Of a stretch of 64,000 bases of DNA, positions 54,032 to 62,695 are shown piece by piece. Every line of letters begins with the position of its first letter. Position 1 is the stretch's first letter. The translations under genes and the position numbers were made by a program. The stretch is taken from contig JAZNBG010000013.1 in NCBI GenBank assembly GCA_045586925.1, positions 1 to 64,000 on the forward strand. Reading direction: 5' to 3'. Below the pieces are notes generated by a model. It did no database searches, had not been told where the DNA came from, and was given only the letters and a program-made list of their open reading frames with translations. The stretch is from SIG440 sp045586925 (GTDB lineage Bacteria; Bacillota; Clostridia; Monoglobales; Monoglobaceae).

Positions 54032-54994
54032 ATGAAGCACATAGCTATTTTTTTGATGTCTGTGTTATTGCTTTTTCCTGTTTTGCTTGCCCTGTGTCTT
54101 CCAAGAGAAATACAGCCGAAGGAATCTGAAGGTACATATCAGGTTAAGGCGGATGAGTTGTTTGTTGCCTGCCTTAACGTAAAAACCAACGAGGTGTCAA
54201 TGGTTAATCTTGAGGAGCATCTTGTTGGTGTTCTTGCGGCAGAAATGCCTGCGGCATACGAGCCTGATGCACTTAAGGCACAGGCTGTAGCCGCCAGAAG
54301 CTATATTCTAAGTAAAATGAATGTGCCAAATGCCCAGCACCCCACAGCTATCATCTGCACCGACCCCAATCATTGCAAGGGGTGGCTGTCAAAGGAGGAC
54401 GCATTGGCAAAATGGAAAACCGAGGAGCAAAAAAAGAACTGGAAAAAACTCAAATCGGCGGTTAAAGGCACACGTGGTGAGTATATGATGTATGAAGATG
54501 AGGTGGTGGAGGCGTTTTTCTTTGCCACAAGCGGCGGCAAAACCGAAAATTCTGAGGATGTATGGAGTACAAGCCTTCCTTATTTGAGGTCGGTTGAAAG
54601 CCCTGAGGACAAAAACGGCAAAAATTATTACTCCTCGGCGGTGTTTACCCTTGATGAGTTTTATTCGAAAATAAGTCCTTATTTTGCTGACAAGCTGCCA
54701 AGGGCTACAGCCCCGCAGATTTCCGCACCTAAACGGACAGAGGGGGGCGGCATTGCAGAGATAAGCATTTGCGGAAAAACCTTCAGGGGCGGTGAAATAC
54801 GCAGTATATTCGGGCTGAAATCGGCTAATTTTACCGTAACGGTTTCAGACGATAAGGTTATTTTTGATGTACTTGGATATGGCCACGGGGTTGGAATGAG
54901 CCAGACGGGAGCCAACGAAATGGCAAAAAACGGGAAAAAATACACAGAAATTCTTAAACATTATTATACAAATATACAAATTGTCAAAATGTAA
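54032..54994 (+). CDS. spoIID: SpoIID/LytB-domain protein, stage II sporulation protein D
   Basis: A 320-residue membrane-anchored murein lytic transglycosylase. One N-terminal membrane helix (AIFLMSVLLLFPVLLALCL) precedes the SpoIID domain with LEEHLVGVLAAEMPA, ALKAQAVAARSY, the TSGGKTENSEDVW block and the C-terminal GYGHGVGMSQTGANEMA. SpoIID drives engulfment of the forespore by cutting stem-free glycan strands made by SpoIIP. ATG 54032 is chosen because AAAGGA lies eight bases before it. It is a strong sign that the organism forms endospores. Confidence 0.93.
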   Translation: MKHIAIFLMSVLLLFPVLLALCLPREIQPKESEGTYQVKADELFVACLNVKTNEVSMVNLEEHLVGVLAAEMPAAYEPDALKAQAVAARSYILSKMNVPNAQHPTAIICTDPNHCKGWLSKEDALAKWKTEEQKKNWKKLKSAVKGTRGEYMMYEDEVVEAFFFATSGGKTENSEDVWSTSLPYLRSVESPEDKNGKNYYSSAVFTLDEFYSKISPYFADKLPRATAPQISAPKRTEGGGIAEISICGKTFRGGEIRSIFGLKSANFTVTVSDDKVIFDVLGYGHGVGMSQTGANEMAKNGKKYTEILKHYYTNIQIVKM

Positions 54995-55020
54995 AAAATA
55001 TGCTATAATTAAATTAAAAA

Positions 55021-55077
55021 GAATGAAAGAAAATCGCTACAGCGATTTTCCACCATAAATTCTTCACTATTCATTCT
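55021..55077. repeat. Small nested palindromic repeat
   Basis: A 9-bp perfect stem (55029-55037 with 55042-55050) lies inside outer arms GAATGAA and TTCATTC. It stands between spoIID and the kinase gene and could act as terminator or as a dispersed repeat; no T-run follows directly. Confidence 0.5.
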
Positions 55078-55109
55078 TCATTATATAAGGAAAGGCAGGA
55101 TATTACTCT

Positions 55110-55739
55110 ATGAAATCTATTATTACCTTAGGAAGACAGCTTGGTTCAAGCGGAAAATTAATCGGAAAAGCTCTTGCCGAACAGCTTGGGATTCCATTTT
55201 ATGATAAAGCACTGATTGCACGCACAGCAAAGGACAGCGGTCTTAGCGAGCACCTTTTTGACGGAGTTGAAGAAAAACCAACACACAGCTTGTTGTATTC
55301 GCTGGTGATGGGTGTTCAGTCAACCAAGGGTCTTTATTATCAGTACAATGATATGTTAAACGGTGACAACATTTTTAAAATTCAGGCAGATGTCATAAGG
55401 TCTATTGCAGATGAAGGCCCCTGCATTATTGTAGGACGCTGTGCTGATTACATCTTACGTGACCATCCGCACCTTATCCGACTGTTTCTTTGTGCTGACG
55501 AGGAGCACCGTATCAAAACTCTTATGGAACGTGACGGTATGAGCGAGAAAGAGGCTATATCGGCTGTTAACAAGGCTGACAAGCGTCGTTCAAATTATTA
55601 TAATTTTTACACCAACAAAACCTGGGGCGATGTTAAAAACTATGATTTGTGCCTTAACACCGCTGATTTGACTCAGGAAGAATGTGTTAAAATTCTTGTT
55701 GACTATATTGCCAAGCGAGAAGCCTATTTTCACGATTAA
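55110..55739 (+). CDS. Cytidylate-kinase-like P-loop protein
   Basis: A 209-residue protein of the AAA_26 (cytidylate kinase-like) family. The N-terminal strand IITLGRQLGSSGKLIGKALAEQLG is a modified P-loop (GRQLGSSGK), followed by PFYDKALIARTAKDSG, CIIVGRCADYILRD and the lid region MSEKEAISAVNKADKRRSNYY in pieces. The family is widespread in gut Firmicutes and its substrate is not established. It stands alone before a terminator hairpin. AGGAAAGG lies before the ATG. Confidence 0.88.
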   Translation: MKSIITLGRQLGSSGKLIGKALAEQLGIPFYDKALIARTAKDSGLSEHLFDGVEEKPTHSLLYSLVMGVQSTKGLYYQYNDMLNGDNIFKIQADVIRSIADEGPCIIVGRCADYILRDHPHLIRLFLCADEEHRIKTLMERDGMSEKEAISAVNKADKRRSNYYNFYTNKTWGDVKNYDLCLNTADLTQEECVKILVDYIAKREAYFHD

Positions 55740-55758
55740 TATTTAAAGTGAATAATCT

Positions 55759-55797
55759 CCACCTCTTTGATGTATATATTAAAGAGGTGGTTTTTTT
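55759..55797 (+). terminator. Terminator overlapping the ribosome binding site and start of the next gene
   Basis: A perfect 10-bp stem (55759-55768 with 55781-55790) and a seven-T run (55791-55797). The descending arm contains GAGGTGG, the Shine-Dalgarno of the following gene, and the T-run runs into its TTG start (55796). Confidence 0.75.
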
Positions 55798-57325
55798 GTC
55801 CAAGCAAAACATTCTTCGCAGTGCCGCCGGTCTGATGATTTCGGGAATTTTCGCAAAAACTGTGGATTTTTTGTTCCGTGCCTACTACTCAACACGTCTG
55901 GGCAGTGAGGGGATGGGACTTTTTTCGCTGGTTTTTTCTTTTCACGGCTTAATTCTTACAGTTGCCACAGGTGGCTTGGGTGTTGCTGTTTCAAAAACTG
56001 TATCAGGACAGTATGCACAAAAAGATTATGGCGGAATAAGACGCACTATGTTGGCGGCATTAACTTCGGTTCTGGTGCTTAGCTCTGCGGTGATACTTGG
56101 TGTGTGTCTTTTTTCTGCACAGATTGCTGCAGGGTTTCTTAAAGAGCCCAGAGTAGAGAAATGTATTGTGTTTCTTGCCCCCAGTATTTTGTTTATGAGC
56201 ATTTCATATTGCATAAAAGGATATTTTTATGCGTCAAGAAGGGTTGTTATCCCTGCATCTTCGGAATTTTTAGAGCAGGCGGTTAAAATCACCGTTATTA
56301 CATATCTTTTAAATATATGGCTGCCTCGTGGAATTGTTCACGGTTGCGAGGCGGTTTTTCTGGGCATCACAATCGGGGAATTTTCGTCCTGTCTTTATCT
56401 TACGGCGTTTTATATAAGGTCGTGTTTGCAAAAAGTCAAAAGGTCAGACACCAAAAATCCTTTGCCTGCACTTGTAAGGATAGCATTGCCTGCAATGACG
56501 TCGTCACTGCTCGGCTCGTTTTTGCGGATGCAGGAGGATGTTTTTATTCTTTCGGGACTTCGGAAGTCGGGACTTAGTCAAAACCTTGCTCTAAGCGAAT
56601 ACGGAAGTATAAAGGGGATGGTTATGCCGCTTATTGTGTTTCCGCTGACGCTGCTTTCGTCGTTTTTTACTTTGCTTGTGCCTGAGATTTCAAGGGCACA
56701 GGGAATGGCTGACAAAACACGCCTTAAAACGCTGGTTGCGCGGATTTTCAGGTTTACCTTGTTTGGCGGTTTTTTAGTATGCACGGTTTTTGTTGCATTT
56801 GCAAACGAGCTTTCGGCTTGGGTGTATTCTGCACCGCAGATTGCACGGTCGGTACGGATAATTGCACTTCTTGCACCTATTATGTTTTTAGATTCGGTTT
56901 CGTGCGGAATTCTTAACGGTTTAGGAAAGCAAACATCCCTTCTTGTATACAGCCTTTCCGACTCGGTATTGCGACTGATGCTGATTTATCTGCTTATCCC
57001 CCGAATGGGAATAAGGGCATTGTTCTTTATTATAATAATAAGTAATATTTTTACCGCATACCACACCTTTGGTCAGGTAATGCGTTCGGCACAGATGCGG
57101 TTTAACCTTTCGGCGTGGATGCTGCGTCATTTTTTTACGGCGGCGGCATGTCTTGTCACTCTGCAGTCATTTTATACTTTTTTTGCACAGGGCACAACTG
57201 TGTCTGCGGTGATGACGGCAATGACTTTTACGGTGTCTGTTTATATCCTTTACAGCTCCTGTTTATATAAAGCTTTAAGGCAGGATATGGGCTGGTTCAG
57301 GGATAGAATGTTCCTTAATAAATAA
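55796..57325 (+). CDS. SpoVB/MurJ-type oligosaccharide flippase (MOP superfamily)
   Basis: A 509-residue membrane protein with about 14 helices. The N-terminus SKQNILRSAAGLMISGIFAK and the block YYSTRLGSEGMGLFSLVF are typical of stage V sporulation protein B and related polysaccharide transporters. It probably flips lipid-linked peptidoglycan precursor for spore cortex; MurJ or another polysaccharide flippase is the alternative. TTG 55796 is the start that fits homologues and the GAGGTGG site; the next Met in frame would cut the first helix. Both signals are embedded in the preceding terminator. Confidence 0.88.
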   Translation: MSKQNILRSAAGLMISGIFAKTVDFLFRAYYSTRLGSEGMGLFSLVFSFHGLILTVATGGLGVAVSKTVSGQYAQKDYGGIRRTMLAALTSVLVLSSAVILGVCLFSAQIAAGFLKEPRVEKCIVFLAPSILFMSISYCIKGYFYASRRVVIPASSEFLEQAVKITVITYLLNIWLPRGIVHGCEAVFLGITIGEFSSCLYLTAFYIRSCLQKVKRSDTKNPLPALVRIALPAMTSSLLGSFLRMQEDVFILSGLRKSGLSQNLALSEYGSIKGMVMPLIVFPLTLLSSFFTLLVPEISRAQGMADKTRLKTLVARIFRFTLFGGFLVCTVFVAFANELSAWVYSAPQIARSVRIIALLAPIMFLDSVSCGILNGLGKQTSLLVYSLSDSVLRLMLIYLLIPRMGIRALFFIIIISNIFTAYHTFGQVMRSAQMRFNLSAWMLRHFFTAAACLVTLQSFYTFFAQGTTVSAVMTAMTFTVSVYILYSSCLYKALRQDMGWFRDRMFLNK

Positions 57326-57356
57326 ACGAAAAAGTTTCTTTGAAAATGGTGGATTT

Positions 57357-57390
57357 TGCCCTTTACAAGGGCAATCATTTCTGCTAGAAT
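57357..57390 (+). promoter_or_regulatory. Promoter of nagA with overlapping palindromic operator
   Basis: TTTACA (57362-57367), 17-bp spacer, TAGAAT (57385-57390). A perfect inverted repeat of 7-bp arms (57357-57363 and 57367-57373) covers the -35, as a repressor site would. Confidence 0.6.
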
Positions 57391-57420
57391 GAAGGTAATT
57401 CTTACAAAGGTGAAAGGGGG

Positions 57421-57468
57421 ATGGCAGACAAAACCCATAAGGCGTTTGGTCTGCAAGAGGGGAAATGA
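57421..57468 (+). CDS. 15-codon leader peptide overlapping the nagA start
   Basis: ATG with AAGGGGG six bases upstream, then MADKTHKAFGLQEGK and TGA. The stop overlaps the nagA start in ATGA (57465-57468), and the nagA ribosome binding site GAGGGG lies inside this frame. It may couple or attenuate nagA translation. The peptide itself resembles nothing known. Confidence 0.45.
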   Translation: MADKTHKAFGLQEGK

Positions 57469-58610
57469 GTAAAAAAGCTATTATAAACGCACAGATTGTG
57501 CTGGAAACAGGTATTATCTGGGACGGCACACTTATAACAGAAGATGAAGAAATCCTTGCTTTTGGAAATGATATTGAAGTTCCCGAAGACGCTGAAATAA
57601 TCGATGCAGAGGGGGCATATGTAGGGCCCGGATTTGTTGACATTCACGTTCACGGCGGTGACGGATGCCATACGGCTGTGGACCCCATTCCTGCAGCCGA
57701 ACATTTCTTGAAACACGGCGAAACCACCATCCTGGCAACCCCATCCTACAACTTCGGTTTTGAAAGGCTTATAAAAGGAATCCGCACTGTAAGGGAAAAT
57801 CTGCCCAAACTCCGCAACGTTCGCGGAATGTATATGGAAGGCCCTTATAAAAATGCAAAATACGGTTCAATAGAAGAGGTTTACGACTGGGATGAAAAGC
57901 TGACCCCCGAATGGTTTGTTCCCCTTGTTGACGAAGCAGGCGACCTTGTGAAGGTATGGATGGTTGCCCCTGAAAGAGAGGGGATTGTTGAATTTTTGAA
58001 ATACGCACGTCAGGTTAATCCTGATGTTAAAATTGCTATCGGCCACAGCCACGCAACTCCTGATATGGTTCGTGCTATGGGCAGTAAATACCGCCCCGCA
58101 ATTCTCACCCATTACGGTTGTGCAAATCCGGTGCTTCCTCCGCTGAGTGGCGGCACAAGGGGCAGCGGTGTGGACGAATACGGTCTGCAGAACCCTGATG
58201 TGTTTTGCGAAATGATAAGTGATTCCTGTGCTATTCACGTTCAGGCAGCTAATCAAAGGCTTGTTGTTCACAGCAAAGGGGTCGAAAGGGTTGTGCTTAT
58301 TACCGACAGCACGCCGAATAACGAGCCGAACCCCGAAAAATACGGCAACATCAAAGACCTTAATTTTGACAAGAACGGTGGCCTTTCGGGTAGCAAAATG
58401 ACTATGGATCAGGCGTGCCGCAATGTTATGACACACACAAACTGCGGTATTGCACAGGCATTTATAATGGCATCGGCATCCCCTGCAAAAGCGATTGGAA
58501 TGTATGATGAAATCGGTTCGGTTGAAATCGGCAAAAAAGCCGATCTGGTGTTTGTGGATGACAGATTCAATGTAAAAAAGGTTATGCTCCGTGGTGAATT
58601 GGTATATTAA
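57465..58610 (+). CDS. nagA: N-acetylglucosamine-6-phosphate deacetylase-like amidohydrolase
   Basis: A 381-residue TIM-barrel amidohydrolase. FVDIHVHGGDG supplies the HxH metal site, YMEGPYKN the metal-binding Glu, IAIGHSHATP and LTHYGCANP the two histidines, and VLITDST the catalytic Asp. It deacetylates GlcNAc-6-phosphate to GlcN-6-phosphate for glycolysis or wall synthesis. Two blocks deviate from standard NagA: THLFNAM is THYGCAN, and the usual IxDGxH substrate loop reads ISDSCAIHV. So another N-acetyl amino-sugar phosphate is possible. It heads a two-gene operon with the putative glycosidase at 58672. No nagB is present here. Confidence 0.82.
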   Translation: MSKKAIINAQIVLETGIIWDGTLITEDEEILAFGNDIEVPEDAEIIDAEGAYVGPGFVDIHVHGGDGCHTAVDPIPAAEHFLKHGETTILATPSYNFGFERLIKGIRTVRENLPKLRNVRGMYMEGPYKNAKYGSIEEVYDWDEKLTPEWFVPLVDEAGDLVKVWMVAPEREGIVEFLKYARQVNPDVKIAIGHSHATPDMVRAMGSKYRPAILTHYGCANPVLPPLSGGTRGSGVDEYGLQNPDVFCEMISDSCAIHVQAANQRLVVHSKGVERVVLITDSTPNNEPNPEKYGNIKDLNFDKNGGLSGSKMTMDQACRNVMTHTNCGIAQAFIMASASPAKAIGMYDEIGSVEIGKKADLVFVDDRFNVKKVMLRGELVY

Positions 58611-58671
58611 AATATGGCATTAAATTAACAAGGTAAAGATGATTCTTACAAAGGTGAAAGGAAGAGGACAA

Positions 58672-60786
58672 ATGGCTCAGTTAAGAAAAGAAAACAAGTA
58701 CGATTTCAGAAAGAGGTTGCTTACCGTTCACGAAGCGGACATTCGCAACTTAAACCGTGCAAAAAAGGAAAACGAATATGAACTTTCAGGCAGTATAAGC
58801 ATCAGCATCCCTGAAAATGCAGGCGAGGTGCTTAAAACTGCGGCATTGGATTTTGCCGATTATCTTAAGGTATCTATGAATCTTAATGCAGGCGTTGTAT
58901 ATGGCGACGAGGCACAGGTGCGCATTGATTTGGCTGAAAATAAAGGCGTAGATATGGGCGAATATGCCACATACAAGGGCTTTATGATTACAACAGACGA
59001 AAATGGTATTGATATTATTGCCTTTGATGAACGTGGTGCAGGTCAGGCTCTTTATTATATCGAGGATTTAATGACCTTTGCCAAGGCTCCTGTTATGGAA
59101 TATGGCAAGATTGCTAAAAAGCCTATGTTCTCGCCACAGATGATACATTCGGGCTACGGCCTTGACGAATATCCCGACGAATATCTTGCCCGTGTTGCAC
59201 ACGAGGGCAGAGATGCAATTCTTATTTTTGCAAAGGATGTAAACAAAACCCCCTGCGGATTTGTTAACTTTAATCTGCTTATTCAAAGGGCGGCAAAGTA
59301 TGGCCTTGACGTGTATGCATACAGCTATATGAAAAGCCCTGTCAGCCCCGAAGACCCTGCGGCAGAGGAATATTACGAAGGTACATACGGCAAGCTGTTC
59401 CGTGAATGTCCCGGTCTTAAGGGTGTGACATTGGTTGGTGAATCGGTTGAATTCCCAAGCAACGACCCCCACATTTCAAAGGGAACACACCTTGACACTG
59501 TTGTTGATGGAATTCCAACAGGCAAGTTCAGCGCAGGCTGGTATCCCTGCTATGACTATCCCATCTGGCTTAACTTTATAAAGAAAATCATCCGTAAATA
59601 CAGACCCGATGCAGACATTGTTTTCTGGACATACAACTGGTGCGGTCAGCCCGAGGATGCAAGAGTAAAGCTGATTGACAGCCTTCCAACAGATGTAAGC
59701 ATTCAGGCAACCTTTGAAATGGCTGAAAGAAGAGAGTATGGCAATGCTGTGGGCCGTATTGAAGATTACAGCCTGTCATTTGAGGGCCCGGGCAAATATT
59801 TCTCAAGTGAAGCAATTGCCGCAAAGAGAAATAACATACCCCTTTATTCAATGGTTAACTCAGGCGGTCTTACATGGGATTTTGGCGTTGTGCCATACCT
59901 GCCCATGCCATATCAGTGGATGAGAAGGTACAAAAATATGATTAAAGCTCATGATGAATGGGGTCTTGTGGGACTTATGGAATGTCATCACTTTGGTTTT
60001 ACTCCATCCATTATCAGTAAGCTGTCAAAGCACGCATTTATGGAACCAAGAGTGCCAATGGAGGATATTTTAAAGACAATCCTGATTTCGGAATACGGCG
60101 AAGAAAATTATGAAGCGGTTGACAAGGCTTTATCCCTTTACAGCGAGGCTATACGCCACTACATCGCCTGCGATTCCGACCAATACGGTGCATTTCGTGT
60201 TGGCCCTTCGTATCCCTTTAATCTGTCAACAGGTAAAGCACTTCCCCAGCCACTTGGTTGTATGCTGCCCTCTGACCCTGAGGCGCATTTTGGAAGCCGT
60301 ATTGTTGAAATGACTTACAGAAACGTAGCAGACGACAGAATTTCACCCTTGGGAATGAGAATAGGCGAGGAGCTTAAATCTCTTGAAAAGATGCTTGAAC
60401 TGATGGAGGAGGGAACAAATATTCTTTATAACCTTCCTGCAGAAAACGAAAAGACACAGGATTTAAAGGTGCTTGGACACTTTATAACCAACTGTGTTAA
60501 AACAGGTATAAATGCTAAAAAATGGTATATGCTTATCTGCAAGATGAATGTTGCAGATACCAAAGAACTTCTCAGCGGTATATATGACCAGATGGAAAGC
60601 CTGCTTAACAAAGAGCTTGAAAATGTAAATGATACAATACCCCTTGTTGAGCACGATTCACGTCTTGGCTGGGAGCCGTCGATGCTGTATATGACCGACA
60701 AGTGGCATCTTGAATGGAAAATCCGTCAGGTGAGATATGTTATTGACTCAGAGATTGGAAAGTATCGTAAAGCTTTGGAACTGTAA
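58672..60786 (+). CDS. Putative glycoside hydrolase of uncharacterised family, paralogue of the 35346 protein
   Basis: A 704-residue cytosolic protein sharing the whole plan of the 35346 protein: a zincin-like N-domain (ISIPENAGEVLKTAALDFAD), a barrel with VGESVEFPSND (255-265), FWTYNW (318-323), NSGGLTWDFGVVPYLPMPYQW in pieces and MECHHFGFTPSI (436-447), and a helical end with NDTIPLVEHDSRLGW. The conserved Glu in GE, EFP and ECH are catalytic candidates. It starts at ATG 58672 behind GGAAGAGGA, 61 bp after nagA, and ends in a good terminator. The link to nagA suggests release of N-acetylhexosamine from an imported or recycled compound. Function remains unproven. Confidence 0.75.
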   Translation: MAQLRKENKYDFRKRLLTVHEADIRNLNRAKKENEYELSGSISISIPENAGEVLKTAALDFADYLKVSMNLNAGVVYGDEAQVRIDLAENKGVDMGEYATYKGFMITTDENGIDIIAFDERGAGQALYYIEDLMTFAKAPVMEYGKIAKKPMFSPQMIHSGYGLDEYPDEYLARVAHEGRDAILIFAKDVNKTPCGFVNFNLLIQRAAKYGLDVYAYSYMKSPVSPEDPAAEEYYEGTYGKLFRECPGLKGVTLVGESVEFPSNDPHISKGTHLDTVVDGIPTGKFSAGWYPCYDYPIWLNFIKKIIRKYRPDADIVFWTYNWCGQPEDARVKLIDSLPTDVSIQATFEMAERREYGNAVGRIEDYSLSFEGPGKYFSSEAIAAKRNNIPLYSMVNSGGLTWDFGVVPYLPMPYQWMRRYKNMIKAHDEWGLVGLMECHHFGFTPSIISKLSKHAFMEPRVPMEDILKTILISEYGEENYEAVDKALSLYSEAIRHYIACDSDQYGAFRVGPSYPFNLSTGKALPQPLGCMLPSDPEAHFGSRIVEMTYRNVADDRISPLGMRIGEELKSLEKMLELMEEGTNILYNLPAENEKTQDLKVLGHFITNCVKTGINAKKWYMLICKMNVADTKELLSGIYDQMESLLNKELENVNDTIPLVEHDSRLGWEPSMLYMTDKWHLEWKIRQVRYVIDSEIGKYRKALEL

Positions 60787-60800
60787 AATGATGCATAATA

Positions 60801-60833
60801 AAAACCGTCTATCTGCAAAAGATAGGCGGTTTT
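60801..60833 (+). terminator. Terminator of the nagA operon
   Basis: A 14-bp stem (60801-60814 with 60820-60833, one G-T pair), five-base loop and T-rich tail, 15 bp after the glycosidase stop. Confidence 0.85.
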
Positions 60834-60887
60834 CTTTTGTAGGGGAGGGCATCTGTGCTCTCCTGAATGTACGGGTTACATCTATGA

Positions 60888-61430
60888 TTAAAAATTATCC
60901 TTCTTAATCTCAAAGTAAGCCTGGGGGTGGAAGCAGGTTGGGCAAACCTCGGGTGCCTTTGTGCCAACTGCAACGTGACCGCAGTTGCGGCATTCCCAGA
61001 TTTGAACTCCGCTCTTTTCGAATACTTCCTTTGCCTCTACGTTGTGAAGAAGGGCACGGTATCTTTCTTCGTGTGCCTTTTCAACTGCGGCAACTGCACG
61101 GAACTGTGCGGCAAGGTCGGTAAAGCCTTCTGCCTCGGCATCCTTTGCCATATTATCGTACATATCTGTCCATTCGTAATTTTCGCCTTCGGCTGCGTGA
61201 AGCAGATTTTCGGCAGTATCACCAAGCTCGCCAAGGTGCTTGAACCAGAGCTTTGCGTGTTCCTTTTCGTTGTCAGCAGTCTTTAAAAACAGCTCTGCAA
61301 TCTGTTCGTAGCCTGCCTTCTTTGCAACCGATGCAAAATATGTATATTTGTTTCTTGCCTGAGACTCACCTGCAAAGGCTGCCCAAAGATTTTGTTCAGT
61401 TTTTGTTCCTGCATAAATATTTTTAGCCAT
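60888..61430 (-). CDS. rbr: Rubrerythrin
   Basis: A 180-residue non-haem diiron peroxidase of anaerobes. The four-helix part has NLWAAFAGESQARNKYTYFA in pieces, ETADNEKEHAKLW-like and AVEKAHEERYRAL diiron ligands. The C-terminal rubredoxin domain has CRNCGHVAVG and CPTCFHPQAYF holding one iron. It reduces hydrogen peroxide with electrons from NADH via rubredoxin. Single gene with its own promoter; AAGGAGG precedes the ATG. Confidence 0.96.
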   Translation of the reverse strand: MAKNIYAGTKTEQNLWAAFAGESQARNKYTYFASVAKKAGYEQIAELFLKTADNEKEHAKLWFKHLGELGDTAENLLHAAEGENYEWTDMYDNMAKDAEAEGFTDLAAQFRAVAAVEKAHEERYRALLHNVEAKEVFEKSGVQIWECRNCGHVAVGTKAPEVCPTCFHPQAYFEIKKDNF

Positions 61431-61469
61431 AAATAAAACCTCCTTAATTTTGTAAAATAATACAAATAC

Positions 61470-61497
61470 ATTTTATCACAAAAAGAATTATTGTCAA
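61470..61497 (-). promoter_or_regulatory. Rubrerythrin promoter
   Basis: On the minus strand TTGACA (61497-61492), 16-bp spacer, TAAAAT (61475-61470), 40 bp before the rubrerythrin start. Confidence 0.75.
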
Positions 61498-61501
61498 GGG
61501 A

Positions 61502-62695
61502 TTAAAAGAATATTCCGTTAAATTCGTATATATATTTTCCGTTCAGATAATGCTGCTTTATTGCACGTTGCAAGCTTGTGTCCTCGGGCATATCGGCGTA
61601 TTCTTTAAACCTTAGCTTAAACACAAAATTAAAAACATCTGTGCCCTCGGTTTCGCCGGGGAAGATGGTGTATTTCTCCTGAAAATTCAATATGTTTGAG
61701 GTAGGCGGCAAAAACTCCTTCAACTGTGGGTCAAACAGCCATGTGTGACAATGAAAGGCTTTATAATCAAAGTCAGGATAGCAGTCTTTGAAAACTTGTC
61801 TTGCTCTTTGATAGCTTGCTTCGCAAGCCTCACGGGTCAAGGCTCCGTTTTTGGGAATGTGCACCGAAATTACACCATCCCCCTGCTTTAAAACCACCTT
61901 CCACTCACTCTTTGGAAAGCTTTCGGGTGTGCTTGAGATAACGCCTTTATCTGTTGCCCGATAACCGATAAAACAGTCATCTGTTTCCTTAACCTCGGCA
62001 TAAAAGCAGTTGTCATTTTCTGCAGACGGCGGTGTGCCCTTTATCATACCACGGCTATTTATATTTTCACCGTTAAACAAAACGGCGAGTTCTTTTTCTT
62101 TGTTTTCGAGTACAATGATGGGACTATCTAAGCTTTCAATCATCTGAAAACGCAGTCTGTCGATGTTTAAAACCTGTGCATCCACATACAACTGCATATG
62201 GTCAAAATAACGCTTGTCAAAGCCCGGTCTGTCAAAGCGTTCTTCAAAAAGATAAATACACAACTCATATTGATGCATTGTGGCATTTATAATATCTTCA
62301 GGGACGTTGTGTGCCTTCAGGTTATCATAGAGGCTTGGGATTGAAGGCAGCATAATCAGCAGTGGCAGAAAGTCATAGTCTGCTGTGTCGCCTGTGGGAA
62401 AGACAAATTCCGCAAGATGTCTTTTAAAGTTTTCTCGGTCCTGCATAGCCTTGTGTACAAAAAGTGCATAAAGGGCAATGTCGGAGTTGTTGCGTGCAAG
62501 TGCGGCAGCATCTTTTAGCTGATTGCGAAAGTCAGGAAAACAATCGCAGACAGAGCACACATTTTCAATAAAATCATCTTCAAGAAAGAACACACCTGAT
62601 GATTTATATTCCTTTTCTGCATCAAGAAATGTGTTATAAAAGCAATCTGCAGGCGGTTTCAGGTTTAATTTTTCAAAAAAACTGTTAATCTGCAT
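61502..62695 (-). CDS. GNAT-like acyltransferase-domain protein
   Basis: A 397-residue cytosolic protein. The N-terminal 160 residues are helical; residues 170-397 resemble the GNAT-like C-terminal domain found with it (VISVHIPKNGALTREACEAS, FHCHTWLFDPQLKEFLPPTSNI in pieces, then NILNFQEKYTIF). Such proteins are annotated as acyltransferases in Firmicutes without known substrate. The start overlaps the end of the peptidase gene by 11 bp, so both are translated together. I rate the family as likely and the activity as unproven. Confidence 0.65.
   Translation of the reverse strand: MQINSFFEKLNLKPPADCFYNTFLDAEKEYKSSGVFFLEDDFIENVCSVCDCFPDFRNQLKDAAALARNNSDIALYALFVHKAMQDRENFKRHLAEFVFPTGDTADYDFLPLLIMLPSIPSLYDNLKAHNVPEDIINATMHQYELCIYLFEERFDRPGFDKRYFDHMQLYVDAQVLNIDRLRFQMIESLDSPIIVLENKEKELAVLFNGENINSRGMIKGTPPSAENDNCFYAEVKETDDCFIGYRATDKGVISSTPESFPKSEWKVVLKQGDGVISVHIPKNGALTREACEASYQRARQVFKDCYPDFDYKAFHCHTWLFDPQLKEFLPPTSNILNFQEKYTIFPGETEGTDVFNFVFKLRFKEYADMPEDTSLQRAIKQHYLNGKYIYEFNGIFF

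Noticed and set aside
57867..58436. Minus-strand ORF of 189 codons inside nagA
   Set aside because: Antisense to a gene with complete metal-site motifs; no independent support.
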